NCBI RefSeq assembly: GCF_012524205.1
Contig: NZ_JABACI010000002.1
Coordinates: 558,001-622,000, forward strand
DNA length: 64,000 nucleotides
Direction: 5' to 3'
Source: Microbacterium salsuginis
GTDB lineage: Bacteria > Actinomycetota > Actinomycetes > Actinomycetales > Microbacteriaceae
Position numbers and translations under genes: made by a program
Notes under the pieces: generated by a model
What the model saw: only the letters and a program-made list of their open reading frames with translations
Told to the model about the DNA's origin: nothing
Databases searched by the model: none
In this document: piece after piece, positions 33,298 to 42,062 of the stretch
Layout: the number at the start of each line of letters is the position of its first letter
Position numbering within the stretch: the stretch's first letter is position 1

Positions 33298-34337
33298 CGC
33301 TCTTCTTTGGGCCAGTTCTCGGGGTTGATGCGGCTGGGCTGCACGCGCGGCGGCTCGCCCGGCATCTTCGGGAAGTCCGGAGGGAACGGCAGCTCGCCGA
33401 GCCCGTGGTCCAGGTCGCGCTGCCACCACTCGAGCAGCGTGTCGATGCGCCCCGGTTTCGCGAGCAGATCGGCCCACGGATCGCCGATGTCGGCGAGGCG
33501 CTGCGGCACCGACCGCACCGTGAACGAGGCGGGATCGACGCCTGCGGCGAGTTCGTCCCAGGTGAGCGGCGTCGACACGGTCGCGCCGGGCAGTGCGCGA
33601 GGGCTGTACGCGCCCGCCATCGTGCGATCGCGGTTGGCCTGGTTGAAGTCGATGAAGATGCGCTCGCCGCGCTCCTCCTTCCACCAGTTCATCGTGACCT
33701 TGTCGGGCAGGCGCCGCTCCAGCTCGCGACCTGCGGCGATCACCGCGTGCCGAACGTCGAGGAACTCGTGCGTCGGCTCGATCGGGCAGAACACGTGGAT
33801 GCCGCGGTTGCCGCTGGTCTTGAGGAAGGCTGTCAGCCCAGCCTCGGCGAGGACCTCGCGCAGGGCGGGGGCGACGGCTGCCGCATCCGCGAAATCCGTC
33901 CCCGGCTGCGGGTCGAGGTCGATGCGCAGCTCGACCGGGTTGTCGGTATTGGCCGTCAGCGACGCCCACGGGTGGAAGACGATCGTGTTCATCTGCACCG
34001 CCCACACCGCGGTTGCGATCTCGGTGAGGATGATCTGCGGATGCCGTCGCCCGCTGTTGTACGTGACGGTCTGCGCCTCGACGAACGAAGGCGCACCCTT
34101 GGGCGGGTTCTTGGAGTAGAACTTCTCGCCTTCGACGCCGTCGGGGAACCGCTCTAGTGACACCGGCCGATCGCCGTTCGCCGCGAGGAACGGTTCACGC
34201 ACGGCGATCATGTACTCGGCGAGTTCCCGCTTGGTGATCCCGACCTCGGGCCAGATCACGCGGTCGGGGTTCGATATCCCGACCTCGCGGTCTCCGTCGG
34301 GACTCGGGACGGTAAGAGTGATGCGCGGCGACGCCAT
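33294..34337 (-). CDS. LigD-type DNA polymerase/primase domain protein
   Basis: Stand-alone polymerase domain of 347 residues, archaeo-eukaryotic primase type as in LigD. The metal-binding Asp pair is LRIDLDPQPG; KTSGNRGIHVFCPI and DFNQANRDRTMAGAYSPRA are signature blocks. It can fill gaps with ribo- or deoxyribonucleotides at DNA ends. The start ATG MASPRITLTV was chosen; longer in-frame sequence upstream is a repeat array. It overlaps the F420-reductase gene and is convergent with the LigC-type ligase gene. Confidence 0.88.
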   Translation of the reverse strand: MASPRITLTVPSPDGDREVGISNPDRVIWPEVGITKRELAEYMIAVREPFLAANGDRPVSLERFPDGVEGEKFYSKNPPKGAPSFVEAQTVTYNSGRRHPQIILTEIATAVWAVQMNTIVFHPWASLTANTDNPVELRIDLDPQPGTDFADAAAVAPALREVLAEAGLTAFLKTSGNRGIHVFCPIEPTHEFLDVRHAVIAAGRELERRLPDKVTMNWWKEERGERIFIDFNQANRDRTMAGAYSPRALPGATVSTPLTWDELAAGVDPASFTVRSVPQRLADIGDPWADLLAKPGRIDTLLEWWQRDLDHGLGELPFPPDFPKMPGEPPRVQPSRINPENWPKEER

Positions 34338-34366
34338 GCTTCGACGGTAGCGGGATGCCGCGACGG

Positions 34367-34547
34367 GGGCCAGACGACCGGAGGTTCCGCTTGACGCGCC
34401 TGGGCCCACGCGACCGGAGGCTCCGCGCGACGCGCCTGGGCCCACGCGACCGGAGGCTCCGCGCGGCGCGCCAGCGGCGCGTGGAGGGGTCGTGGGGACG
34501 GCGCGTGGAGGGGTCGTGGGGACGGCGAGTGGAGGGGTCGTGGGGAC
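34367..34547. repeat. Intergenic array of the 63-bp GGGCCCACGCG element
   Basis: One full unit (34438-34499: GGGCCCACGCGACCGGAGGC at the left, GAGGGGTCGTGGGGAC at the right) is preceded by two partial left halves and followed by two right halves. The same unit occurs inside coding regions at 37066, 41886, 44051, 48261 and 54348. It fills most of the 295-bp gap between the polymerase and reductase genes; no gene is seen there. Confidence 0.75.
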
Positions 34548-34632
34548 CGGCTCCCCGCGGTCTATCTCGCGCCACGGCCTGCCACCCCGGAGGCGGCCGG
34601 TGCCGCGACCGGACGCCCGGCCGCGGCATCCG

Positions 34633-35229
34633 TCACCGCTGAACGGGGAACACCATGTGCGTCACGCGCGCGCTGGGAATCACGACGGTCGGGTCGCCGA
34701 GCCGCACCTCGCTGGGATCGATCCCCGCGAAGTACGCGTGTCCGTCGCCGAGGACGACAGGCACCAGGTCGATCGCGACCTCGTCGACGAGGCCCGCGGC
34801 GAGCGCCTGCCCGGCGACCGTGCCCGCCGCGACACCGATGGTCTTGTCGCCGGCGATCTGCTGCGCCTTCGCGACCGCCGCTTCGATGCCGTCGGTGACG
34901 AAGTGGGCGTTGCCGGTGTGGGCATGCGCCCAGTCGGTCGGCGCTTCGTGCGTCAGCACCACGAAGGGGACTCCGAGCGGATGCTGGCCCTTCCAGCCGT
35001 CGGTGATGTCGAACAGGTGGCGACCGACCACAAGGCAGCCGAGGCGCGACGTCCATTCCCGCCAGTAGTCGGCGCTGGTCTGGGTGAGGTGGAACGGGGG
35101 AAGATCCCCGGCGTTGACGACCTCGACGTCCCCGGCCCCGTACCAATCGAAGAGGGGCCCGGGGTCGTCGTTCGGGAATGCGACGAAGCCGTCGAGCGAC
35201 GTCGATGCGGAGGTCACGACCTTGCCCAT
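34633..35229 (-). CDS. Dihydrofolate reductase family protein (RibD C-terminal-like)
   Basis: A 198-residue protein of the RibD_C/DHFR-like fold: MGKVVTSASTSLDGFVAFPN at the start, VVGRHLFDITDGWKG and LVDEVAIDLVPVVLGDGHAYF in the body. It probably uses NADPH; substrate unknown. It lies three bases behind an SRPBCC gene in an ArsR-led operon. Confidence 0.9.
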   Translation of the reverse strand: MGKVVTSASTSLDGFVAFPNDDPGPLFDWYGAGDVEVVNAGDLPPFHLTQTSADYWREWTSRLGCLVVGRHLFDITDGWKGQHPLGVPFVVLTHEAPTDWAHAHTGNAHFVTDGIEAAVAKAQQIAGDKTIGVAAGTVAGQALAAGLVDEVAIDLVPVVLGDGHAYFAGIDPSEVRLGDPTVVIPSARVTHMVFPVQR

Positions 35230-35232
35230 GGA

Positions 35233-35712
35233 TCAGCCCTCCCCCGCGAGCAGCGCGTCGAGCTTCTCGTAGCCCTCGCGCATGCCGCGCTCCATGCCGT
35301 CGGCGACCATCTTCTCGAGCACCTCCGGGCCGGGGAACACGCTGCGGTCAACCAGCCGGGAACGGCCGCCGTCGAGGCTCTCGAACCGGATCGTGTCCAT
35401 GCTCACCTCGTCGGCATACCCCTCGAACTCGAAGGTCTGGATGATGAGCTCGTTCTCGCGGACCGTGTGGAACATGCCGCGGAACTTGTACACGTTGCCG
35501 TCCGGATCGGTCTGCTCGAAGCTGTAGCCCCCGCCGCTGCGGAAGTCCCAATGGGTGATCGTGGTCCGCTCTTCGCCCGGCCCGATCCATTGCACGAACA
35601 GCTCCGGGTCGGCGTGGGCACGGAAGAGCGCTTCGACGGGCGCGTCGAACTCGCGCGTGATGTCGGCGTACGTCGCACCAGGAGGCGCGTCGATGATGAG
35701 CGGGTTGCTCAT
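35233..35712 (-). CDS. SRPBCC (AHSA1-like) domain protein
   Basis: A 159-residue START-like ligand-binding protein: REFDAPVEALFRAHADPELFVQWIGP near the N-terminus (read as two parts), then GGGYSFEQTDPDGNVYKF and the C-terminal helix EKMVADGMERGMREGYEKLD. AHSA1-like SRPBCC proteins are often encoded directly behind ArsR repressors as here. Start overlaps the ArsR stop as ATGA. Confidence 0.9.
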   Translation of the reverse strand: MSNPLIIDAPPGATYADITREFDAPVEALFRAHADPELFVQWIGPGEERTTITHWDFRSGGGYSFEQTDPDGNVYKFRGMFHTVRENELIIQTFEFEGYADEVSMDTIRFESLDGGRSRLVDRSVFPGPEVLEKMVADGMERGMREGYEKLDALLAGEG

Positions 35713-36077
35713 GATTCCTTCTCCTTCTTGTCGTGGTTCTCGGTGGGCGTTGACAGGGTCTTGGCGAGCACGGAGTCCAGCCGCCGGTAGGCGCGCTCAG
35801 CGTCCAGCCGGTACCGGTCGATCCAGGCGGTGAGCTGCTCGAGGGCCGCGGCGTCGAGATGGACCGGACGCCGCTGCGCATCACGCGACCGTGTGACGAG
35901 CCCGGCGTCTTCGAGCACCCGGATGTGCCGTGACACCGCCTGCATCGTGATGGGGAACGGCTCAGCCAGCTCGCCCACCGTCGCCGGGCCCCGGCTCAGC
36001 CGCGCGATCATCGCGCGGCGCACCGGATCGCCCAGCGCGACGAACGCGCGATCGAGCAGTTCCTCGTTCATACTCAA
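35709..36077 (-). CDS. ArsR family transcriptional regulator
   Basis: Winged-helix repressor of 122 residues: FVALGDPVRRAMIARLSRGP and FPITMQAVSRHIRVLEDAGL. No metal-binding ELCVC motif is present, so it belongs to the group paired with SRPBCC proteins, not metal sensors. TTG was chosen because AAAGGA is five bases upstream; an ATG two codons later is possible. Probably represses its own operon through the inverted repeat just upstream. Confidence 0.88.
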   Translation of the reverse strand: MSMNEELLDRAFVALGDPVRRAMIARLSRGPATVGELAEPFPITMQAVSRHIRVLEDAGLVTRSRDAQRRPVHLDAAALEQLTAWIDRYRLDAERAYRRLDSVLAKTLSTPTENHDKKEKES

Positions 36078-36088
36078 CCGATTCCTTT

Positions 36089-36106
36089 ATCAACGTTCAT
36101 GTTGAA
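36089..36106. promoter_or_regulatory. Inverted repeat upstream of arsR-like gene
   Basis: TCAAC, six bases, GTTGA lies 13 bp before the start, in the form expected for an ArsR-type operator. Confidence 0.45.
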
Positions 36107-36156
36107 TAGGATACCGACGGGATGCCAGGAGTCAACCCCTCATCCAACGGTCGGGA

Positions 36157-37350
36157 TCAGCTCGCGAGCGCGAGCACGGGCGCCAGCTCGTCGCGCGTGA
36201 GCCGGACCCACGGACCAGCGGGGTCCACGACGACACCCGTCAAGCCCGAGTCCGCAGCCAGCGCCTTGGCGAGCTGGGCCGCGGTGATGGGTGCAGCGTT
36301 GTCGCCCCGCCCGACGACCGCGACCTCGAGCGGGTGCGAGTACAGCTCGAGGTACCGGCTGCCGTCGGCCTGCCGCCCTTCAGCGAGACCGGGCTTGCCG
36401 CCGGCCGCCGTGCCGACGGCGACCCACAGCGGCACGCGCGTGAGAGCCTGGGCGATCTCGGCCGAGGTCTGTGGCGTGCGTTCGCCGGCGAGCAGGGTCT
36501 TGACCGTCAGCTGCGGATCGGCCTGCTCGACGATCTTCTGCAGCAGCTCCCGGGGCAGCACGGCTCGAGCCGGAGCCGACGCGTGGTCGAGGATGAGCCC
36601 GTCGTACGATCCGTTGAGCACATGCCGCAGCACCGAGAGCACCGGCTGCCCCATCGCGGAAGTGTCGGCATCGCCGTCCGCGCGGAGGCTGGCCTGCAAC
36701 GCGGTGCCGCTCGAGTATCCGAGAGCGAAGGTGCGCTCCCCCGCGTTGACGACGGCGAGCGGCAGGTTCTTGCCTTCCGCAAGCAGGGCACGGGCGTCGC
36801 CCTTCACCCGCAGGAACACGTGGCCCTGCAGCAGCTGCCGGGCGACATCCAGCACCATCTGCGCCGGAGCGCCGTCCGGCACGCGCGCGAGGGCGTCGCG
36901 GAGCAGCACGTTGTCGCGCAGCCCAGGGATGGTCTCGCTCGACGGCGGCGCGACGCGCGTCTCGGCGCGGGCGTTGCCGCGCGGACGGGGTGCTTCCTTC
37001 GGCGCGCCTGGTGCAGCCGGCGTCGCCGCGCCGAGCCCACCGAACGCTGAGACGGAGATGGAAACGGTCCCGACGCCCCCTTCATCCGCCGCCGGCGCGT
37101 CGGCCGGAGCCTCCGGGCGCGTGGGCCCGGCCGCAGCATCCGTCGCCTCGGTGCCCGAGGTCGCTGCCGTCTGGGCCTCGGCGGCGGCCAGGTCGCTCAC
37201 GTCGCCGGAGCGCGGCTCACCCGACGCCCCCGCGGCCGATTCATCAGCGGAGGTCACACCCGGCTCACCCGACGGAGCCGCCGGTACGGCCGCCTCCTCA
37301 CCGGGACGGCGCTCGGCGGGCTTCTTCGGACGGCGCGAGAACAAGGCCAT
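36157..37350 (-). CDS. SseB-like domain protein
   Basis: A 397-residue protein. Residues about 1-130 are low complexity, Ala/Pro/Glu-rich and include one in-frame copy of the 63-bp repeat (GPTRPEAP and GGVGT). The C-terminal two-thirds has repeated SseB-like features: LRDNVLLRDALARVPDG and GHVFLRVKG, then GERTPQTSAEIAQALTRVPLWVAVG and SRYLELYSHPLEVAVVG. Function is unknown; SseB proteins in Gram-positives may act in the cell envelope or secretion. No signal peptide. Confidence 0.75.
   Translation of the reverse strand: MALFSRRPKKPAERRPGEEAAVPAAPSGEPGVTSADESAAGASGEPRSGDVSDLAAAEAQTAATSGTEATDAAAGPTRPEAPADAPAADEGGVGTVSISVSAFGGLGAATPAAPGAPKEAPRPRGNARAETRVAPPSSETIPGLRDNVLLRDALARVPDGAPAQMVLDVARQLLQGHVFLRVKGDARALLAEGKNLPLAVVNAGERTFALGYSSGTALQASLRADGDADTSAMGQPVLSVLRHVLNGSYDGLILDHASAPARAVLPRELLQKIVEQADPQLTVKTLLAGERTPQTSAEIAQALTRVPLWVAVGTAAGGKPGLAEGRQADGSRYLELYSHPLEVAVVGRGDNAAPITAAQLAKALAADSGLTGVVVDPAGPWVRLTRDELAPVLALAS
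37066..37129 (-). repeat. 63-bp coding repeat inside the SseB-like gene
   Basis: In-frame copy read as GPTRPEAP, then DAPAA and GGVGT. It lies in the disordered N-terminal part, with the same strand and frame relation to its gene as in the helicase, GH67-like and ABC ATPase genes. Confidence 0.75.
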
Positions 37351-37393
37351 TGTGCGAGCCTAACCCGGCTCCTCCCCGCCGCCCGCCGTACCG

Positions 37394-37647
37394 TTCTCAG
37401 GACCGCCGCTCGACCGGCGAACCCCGACCCGCGGAATCCCGCGGCCGGCCACACCGACGCGCCGCGCCGGTCCGGAGCTACGCCCGCCGGCCCGTCACGA
37501 CACCGCGGCAATCCCGGCTCCCGCTCGCTCGCCACCGCCCAGTTCTCCGGATCACCGCCCCGCCGGCGAATCCCGACCCGCGGAATTCCGTGGCCGGCCA
37601 CACCGACGAGCCGCGCTGGTCCGGAGCTACGCCCGCCGACCCATCAC
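37394..37647. repeat. 105-bp direct repeat, two copies
   Basis: Copies at 37394-37498 and 37543-37647, period 149 bp, differ at roughly ten positions. Shared blocks are CCCGACCCGCGGAAT, GGCCGGCCACACCGACG and GGTCCGGAGCTACGCCCGCC. The second copy touches the stop of the following membrane-protein gene. The gap of 293 bp holds no gene. Confidence 0.75.
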
Positions 37648-38057
37648 AGCGCCGAGACCCCGGCTGCGATCACTCCGATGCCGACGGCGAGGAGGGATGC
37701 CGCGAGCACCACGACCCCGGCCCAGAGCAGCGCGATCGCACGGCCCGGCCGCTCCGGGTCGCGGCCGAGCACCGACAGGAAGAATCCGGCCGGGATCAGG
37801 ATCGCGCTCGCGAGCACGCCGACAGCGGTCCACTGCCACGCCGGCGAAGCGCCGGCAGCGGCGAGGACCAGCAGGCTGACCAGCCCCAGGATCACGAGCA
37901 CGCCGGCGTGGGCGTGGCCCGCGCGGAAGAACGTCTTCTGCAGCGCGTTGAACGGCAGCCCGCGCGTCGCGATACGCAGCAGGAACGCGCCGCCCGACAT
38001 GATGCCGATGACGGTGAGGATCGTCGCACCCGCGACGATCGTGAGGATCGGGTCCAT
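37644..38057 (-). CDS. Small integral membrane protein
   Basis: A 137-residue protein with four hydrophobic segments (ILTIVAGATILTVIGIMSG, VLVILGLVSLLVLAAAG, AVGVLASAILIPAGFFLSV, WAGVVVLAASLLAVGIGVI) and FFRAGHAHAG before the second. Function unknown. ATG MDPIL was chosen for GGAGGT six bases upstream. It is divergent from a MerR regulator that probably controls it. Confidence 0.75.
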   Translation of the reverse strand: MDPILTIVAGATILTVIGIMSGGAFLLRIATRGLPFNALQKTFFRAGHAHAGVLVILGLVSLLVLAAAGASPAWQWTAVGVLASAILIPAGFFLSVLGRDPERPGRAIALLWAGVVVLAASLLAVGIGVIAAGVSAL

Positions 38058-38067
38058 CGTGACCTCC

Positions 38068-38113
38068 ATTAGATAGTCCTACTCGCCAGTAGTAGATAGC
38101 TATAGTATCTAAT
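38068..38113. promoter_or_regulatory. Nested inverted repeats in divergent merR region
   Basis: Outer repeat ATTAGATA / TATCTAAT is perfect; an inner CTACT, four bases, AGTAG lies at 38079-38092. AT-rich and lying between divergent starts, it is the likely MerR operator and promoter. Confidence 0.55.
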
Positions 38114-38132
38114 GCAAGCCCAGGGAGGGTTC

Positions 38133-38744
38133 ATGAAGATCTCGCAGCTGGCCGAGCGCAGCGGAGTCCCCGTCGCGACGGTCAAGTTCTACATCCGCGA
38201 GGGCATGCTTCCCCGCGGCGAGGCGGTGTCGGCGACGAGCTCCGAGTACAGCGACGCGCACCTCGCGCGGCTGCGCCTCATCGCCGCCCTGGCGGATGTG
38301 CGCGGGCTCCCGCTGTCGCGGGTGCGCGACATCCTGACCCTCATCGACTCCCCCACCGGCGACCCGATCGACATCCTCGGCCGTGCTGTGGGCGCACTCC
38401 CGCCGTACGTCGACGGCGATCGCGACGACTACCCGTACGCGCGCGCCGCCATCGCTGAGCTGGGCCTGACCTACGATCCGGGCTTCACGGCGGTCGCGCA
38501 GCTCGACGAGGCGCTGCACGCGCTGGAGGGCGCCGGATTGGATGCCTCGCCCGCCGTGCTCCACCGCTACAGCGATGCGATGCGCCAGGTGGCTGCAGAA
38601 GAGGTCGCGCCCGTGGCCGACATGGACCTCGACGATGCGGTTCCCTACGCGGTGCTCGGCACTGCCCTGTACGAGCCGGTCATGCTCGCGCTCCGCCGCC
38701 TCGCCCACCACCACTTGCTCGTCCACCGCGACGACCACGCCTGA
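38133..38744 (+). CDS. MerR family transcriptional regulator
   Basis: A 203-residue regulator. Residues 1-70 are the MerR HTH: MKISQLAERSGVPVATVKFY, IREGMLPRGE, then YSDAHLARLRLIAALADVRG. The C-terminal 130 residues are helical and show no Cys cluster, so a metal role is unlikely. The ATG with GGGAGGG upstream was chosen over an in-frame ATG seven codons earlier. Probable target: the divergent membrane-protein gene. Confidence 0.88.
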   Translation: MKISQLAERSGVPVATVKFYIREGMLPRGEAVSATSSEYSDAHLARLRLIAALADVRGLPLSRVRDILTLIDSPTGDPIDILGRAVGALPPYVDGDRDDYPYARAAIAELGLTYDPGFTAVAQLDEALHALEGAGLDASPAVLHRYSDAMRQVAAEEVAPVADMDLDDAVPYAVLGTALYEPVMLALRRLAHHHLLVHRDDHA

Positions 38745-38764
38745 CCCGATTCCGCCGGGTGCGG

Positions 38765-39375
38765 TCCAGGCAACGCAGCAACCACCAGCCCACAACCTGC
38801 CAAACCCGGACCACACCCACCGGAACCGGCCAACAGCGCCTACCCGGAACACCGCAGTCCAGGAAGCGCAGCAACCACCAGCCCACAACCTGCCAAACCC
38901 GGACCGCACCCCACCGGAACCCGCCGACAGCGCCCACCCGGAACACCGCAGTCCAGGAACCGCAGGAACCACCAGCCCAGAACCTGCCAAACCCGGGACC
39001 GCACCCACCGGAACCGGCCAACAGCGCGCCCGGAACACCGCGATCCAGGAAACGCAGGAACCACCAGCCCAGAAGCTGCGAAACCCGGACCGCACCCCAC
39101 CGGAACCCGCCAACATCGCGCGCCCGGAACACCGCAGTCCAGGAAACGCAGGAACCACCAGCCCAGAAGCTGCCAAACCCGGACCACACCCCACCGGAAC
39201 CCGCCGACAGCGCCCACCCGGAACACCGCAGTCCAGGAAACGCAGGAACCACCAGCCCAGAACCTGCCAAACCCGGACCGCACCCACCGGAACCCGCCGA
39301 CAGCGCGCGCCCAGAACACCGCAGTCCAGGAAACGCAGCAACCACCGACCCAGAACCTGCCGGACCCGGACCCCG
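38765..39375. repeat. Tandem repeat array, ~93-bp unit, about 6.6 copies
   Basis: Units start with TCCAGG at 38765, 38858, 38952, 39044, 39138, 39232 and 39325, spaced 92-94 bp. The core is AACCACCAGCCCAGAACCTG, then CCAAACCCGGACC, CACCGGAACC and CCGGAACACCGCAG. Because spacing varies by one base, no reading frame is kept, so the long open frames over it are not genes. It fills the 641-bp gap between the merR-like and helicase genes; units differ by point changes only. Confidence 0.85.
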
Positions 39376-39385
39376 GGACGTGGGG

Positions 39386-42019
39386 TCAGAGCTTCTCGAT
39401 CGGGGCGATCTTGATCAGCAGCTTCTTCGGGCCGGCGGTGTCGAAGCGGACGTGCGCGACGCGCTTCGCGCCCTCGCCGGTGACAGCGTCCACCTTTCCC
39501 TCACCGAAATCGTCGTGACGGATGCGGTCGCCCGGGCCCAGCTCGAGGTCGCCGTTGTCGCGGACCTTCGCCGGGATCTTGTTCGCGAACCGGTCGATCG
39601 ACCCGCCCGGCGCGCGGCGAGGCAGCGGCACCAGGTCGTCCCCGTACCGTGAACCCGACCCCCCGGACCCGGACCCACCGAAGCCCGAACCGGACTGCCG
39701 CCGTGCGTTGAGCGCCCGCGACTGCGTGCCGCCGCGCGAGTTGACGTCTCCGGGCGACTGGCGCCAGTGCAGCAGCTCGTTCGGGATCTCTTGCAGGAAC
39801 CGGCTCGGCATCGCCACGGTGACCTCGCCGAACTGCGCGCGGGTCATGGCGAGCGACAGATACAGCCGCTTGCGCGCACGAGTGATGCCGACGTAGAAGA
39901 GGCGTCGCTCCTCCTGCGGCCCACCGGGCTCGTTGGCCGAGATGCGGTGCGGGATCAGGTCTTCTTCGACGCCGGTCACGAACACGGCGTCATACTCGAG
40001 GCCCTTCGCGGTGTGGAGGGTCATGAGCGACACCGAGCCCGACGCGTCCTCGAGGTCGTCGGCATCCGACACCAGCGCGACCTCGGTGAGGAAGTCCAGG
40101 ATCGTGCCCTCGGGGTTGTTGCGCGCGAACTCCCGCGCGACCGCGACGAGCTCGTCGAGGTTCTCGATGCGCGCCTCGTCCTGCGCGTCCTTGCTCGCCC
40201 GCAGCGCGTCGTAGTACCCGCTCTTGCTCAGCAGCAGCTGCAGACCCTCGGCCACCGCGGTGGGCGGCGCGAGCTCGCCCGACGGCGGCAGCATGAGAGC
40301 GGATGCCTCGGCCAGCACCGCGTCCAGATGCGCGATCGCCGCCTGGATCTTGGGTCCGACCCCCAGCGCCGACGAGTTCGCGAGGGCGTCGCGGAACGTG
40401 ATCTGCTGGTCGACGGCATACCGGGCGATCGTCTCGATCGTCACGTCGCCGATGCCGCGCCGCGGCCGGTTGATGATGCGGCGCATCGCCATCTCGTCCG
40501 CGGGGTTGGCGACCGCGACGAGATAGGCCAGGGCGTCCTTGATCTCGGCGCGCTCGTAGAACTTGGTGCCGCCCATGATCTTGTAGGGCACGGCGGAGCG
40601 GATGAAGATCTCTTCCAGCGCACGCGACTGCGAGTTGGTGCGGTAGAACACGGCCATCTGCGAGTAGTCGACGCCCGCCTTGCGCAGCACCTCGATCTCG
40701 TCGGCGACGAACTGGGCTTCGTCGTGCTGCGAGTAGCCGGTGAAGCCGATGATCCTCTCGCCCTCGCCGACGTCGGTCCACAGTCGCTTGTCTTTGCGGT
40801 CGAAGTTGTGGCTGATGACGGCGTTCGCCGCCGAGAGGATGTTCTGCGTGGAGCGGTAGTTCTGCTCGAGCAGCACGACCTTCGCGCCCGGGAAGTCGCG
40901 CTCGAACTCGCTGATGTTGCGGATGTCGGCGCCGCGGAACGCGTAGATCGACTGGTCGGAGTCGCCCACGACCGTGAGCGACGCACCGGCCTTGTCGGGG
41001 TCGTCCGCCGGGTCGGGCTCGAAGATCATCATGCCGCCGGCGCCTGCCAGGGGCGCGGCGTCCGATCCGATCGGCCTCGTCAGCTCGTGGATCAGCGAGT
41101 ACTGCGCGTGGTTGGTGTCCTGGTACTCGTCCACCAGCACGTGCCGGAACCGGCGGCGATACACGTCAGCCACCTGCGGGAACGCACGGAACAGGAACAC
41201 CGTCTGGGCGATGAGGTCGTCGAAGTCGAAGGCGTTGGCGCGCTGCAGCTCACGCTGGTAGGCGGCGAACAACTCGACGAAGACACGTTCGGCAGGGTCG
41301 CTCATGTTCGCCGAGCGGGCGTAGGACTCGGCATCCGCCAGCTCGTTCTTGAGCTTGGAGATCTTGCCCTGGGTGGCCGCCGGCGTGAGCCCGTAGGCGT
41401 CGGCCTCGTGCTCTTTGACGAGGCGTTTGATGAGCGCACGCGAGTCGCCCGAGTCGTAGATCGTGAAGGCCTTGGTGAACCCGAACTGCTCGGCCTCGCG
41501 CCGCAGGATGCGCACGCACGCCGAGTGGAACGTCGAGATCCACATGCCCCGCGCGGTGTCGCCGACGAGCTGCTCGACGCGCTCGCGCATCTCGCCCGCG
41601 GCCTTGTTCGTGAAGGTGATCGCGAGGATCTGGCTGGGCCACGCCTCGCGGTTGCGCAGCAGCGATGCGATGCGCCGCGTGAGCACGCTCGTCTTGCCCG
41701 ATCCGGCACCGGCGACGATGAGCAGCGCCTGCCCCCGGTAGGTCACAGCCTCGCGCTGCTGGGGGTTGAGCCCGGCGAGCAGGTCCTCGTCGGGGCGCAC
41801 GTCAGGGTACGCGTGAGCGCGCGGGCCGGCGCCGCCGTCCAGAACGATAGGACGAGAGGAGGTCCCCACTCCCCCTCCAGACACCGTCCCCACGCCCCCT
41901 CCACGCGCCGCTGGCGCGTCGCGCGGAGCCTCCGGTCCTGTGGGCCCAGGCGCGTTGTCTGGAGCCTCTGGGTGTGGGGGCCCAGTCGGGCCCGGCGCGG
42001 TCGGAGTGGCGTCGGTCAT
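39386..42019 (-). CDS. pcrA: ATP-dependent DNA helicase, UvrD/PcrA
   Basis: Superfamily 1A 3'-5' helicase of 877 residues for repair and replication restart. NPQQREAV (Q-motif), LIVAGAGSGKTSVLTRRIAS (Walker A), VDEYQDTN, VVGDSDQSIYAFRGAD, YRSTQNI, TLHTAKGLEYDAVFVTG and YVGITRARKRLYL occur in order. The C-terminus (GPGDRIRHDDFGEGKVDAV) is the Tudor-like segment of PcrA. The first ~85 residues are extra and low complexity, made by the 63-bp repeat and its partial copies. Confidence 0.95.
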   Translation of the reverse strand: MTDATPTAPGPTGPPHPEAPDNAPGPTGPEAPRDAPAARGGGVGTVSGGGVGTSSRPIVLDGGAGPRAHAYPDVRPDEDLLAGLNPQQREAVTYRGQALLIVAGAGSGKTSVLTRRIASLLRNREAWPSQILAITFTNKAAGEMRERVEQLVGDTARGMWISTFHSACVRILRREAEQFGFTKAFTIYDSGDSRALIKRLVKEHEADAYGLTPAATQGKISKLKNELADAESYARSANMSDPAERVFVELFAAYQRELQRANAFDFDDLIAQTVFLFRAFPQVADVYRRRFRHVLVDEYQDTNHAQYSLIHELTRPIGSDAAPLAGAGGMMIFEPDPADDPDKAGASLTVVGDSDQSIYAFRGADIRNISEFERDFPGAKVVLLEQNYRSTQNILSAANAVISHNFDRKDKRLWTDVGEGERIIGFTGYSQHDEAQFVADEIEVLRKAGVDYSQMAVFYRTNSQSRALEEIFIRSAVPYKIMGGTKFYERAEIKDALAYLVAVANPADEMAMRRIINRPRRGIGDVTIETIARYAVDQQITFRDALANSSALGVGPKIQAAIAHLDAVLAEASALMLPPSGELAPPTAVAEGLQLLLSKSGYYDALRASKDAQDEARIENLDELVAVAREFARNNPEGTILDFLTEVALVSDADDLEDASGSVSLMTLHTAKGLEYDAVFVTGVEEDLIPHRISANEPGGPQEERRLFYVGITRARKRLYLSLAMTRAQFGEVTVAMPSRFLQEIPNELLHWRQSPGDVNSRGGTQSRALNARRQSGSGFGGSGSGGSGSRYGDDLVPLPRRAPGGSIDRFANKIPAKVRDNGDLELGPGDRIRHDDFGEGKVDAVTGEGAKRVAHVRFDTAGPKKLLIKIAPIEKL
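41861..41985 (-). repeat. 63-bp coding repeat plus partial copies in the helicase N-terminus
   Basis: Full unit at 41886-41948 read as GPTGPEAP, RDAPAA, GGGVGT, flanked by a duplicated right part (SGGGVGT) and duplicated left part (PTGPPHPEAP). Same frame as in the other genes; it extends the protein before its Q-motif. Confidence 0.75.
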
Positions 42020-42062
42020 GTCCCACCAAGTCTAGGTCGCCCGGCCGACACCCGCCCGGCCG

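Noticed and set aside
34338..34445. N-terminal extension of the LigD-type polymerase
   Set aside because: The extra residues come only from the repeat array; MASPRITLTV is the natural start.
38765..39375. CRISPR array
   Set aside because: Units are about 93 bp with no unique spacers and no cas genes nearby.
38542..39652. Long open frames on both strands over the tandem array, giving repeat-like peptides
   Set aside because: Unit spacing varies by one base so frames shift between units, and no start with a ribosome site is seen.
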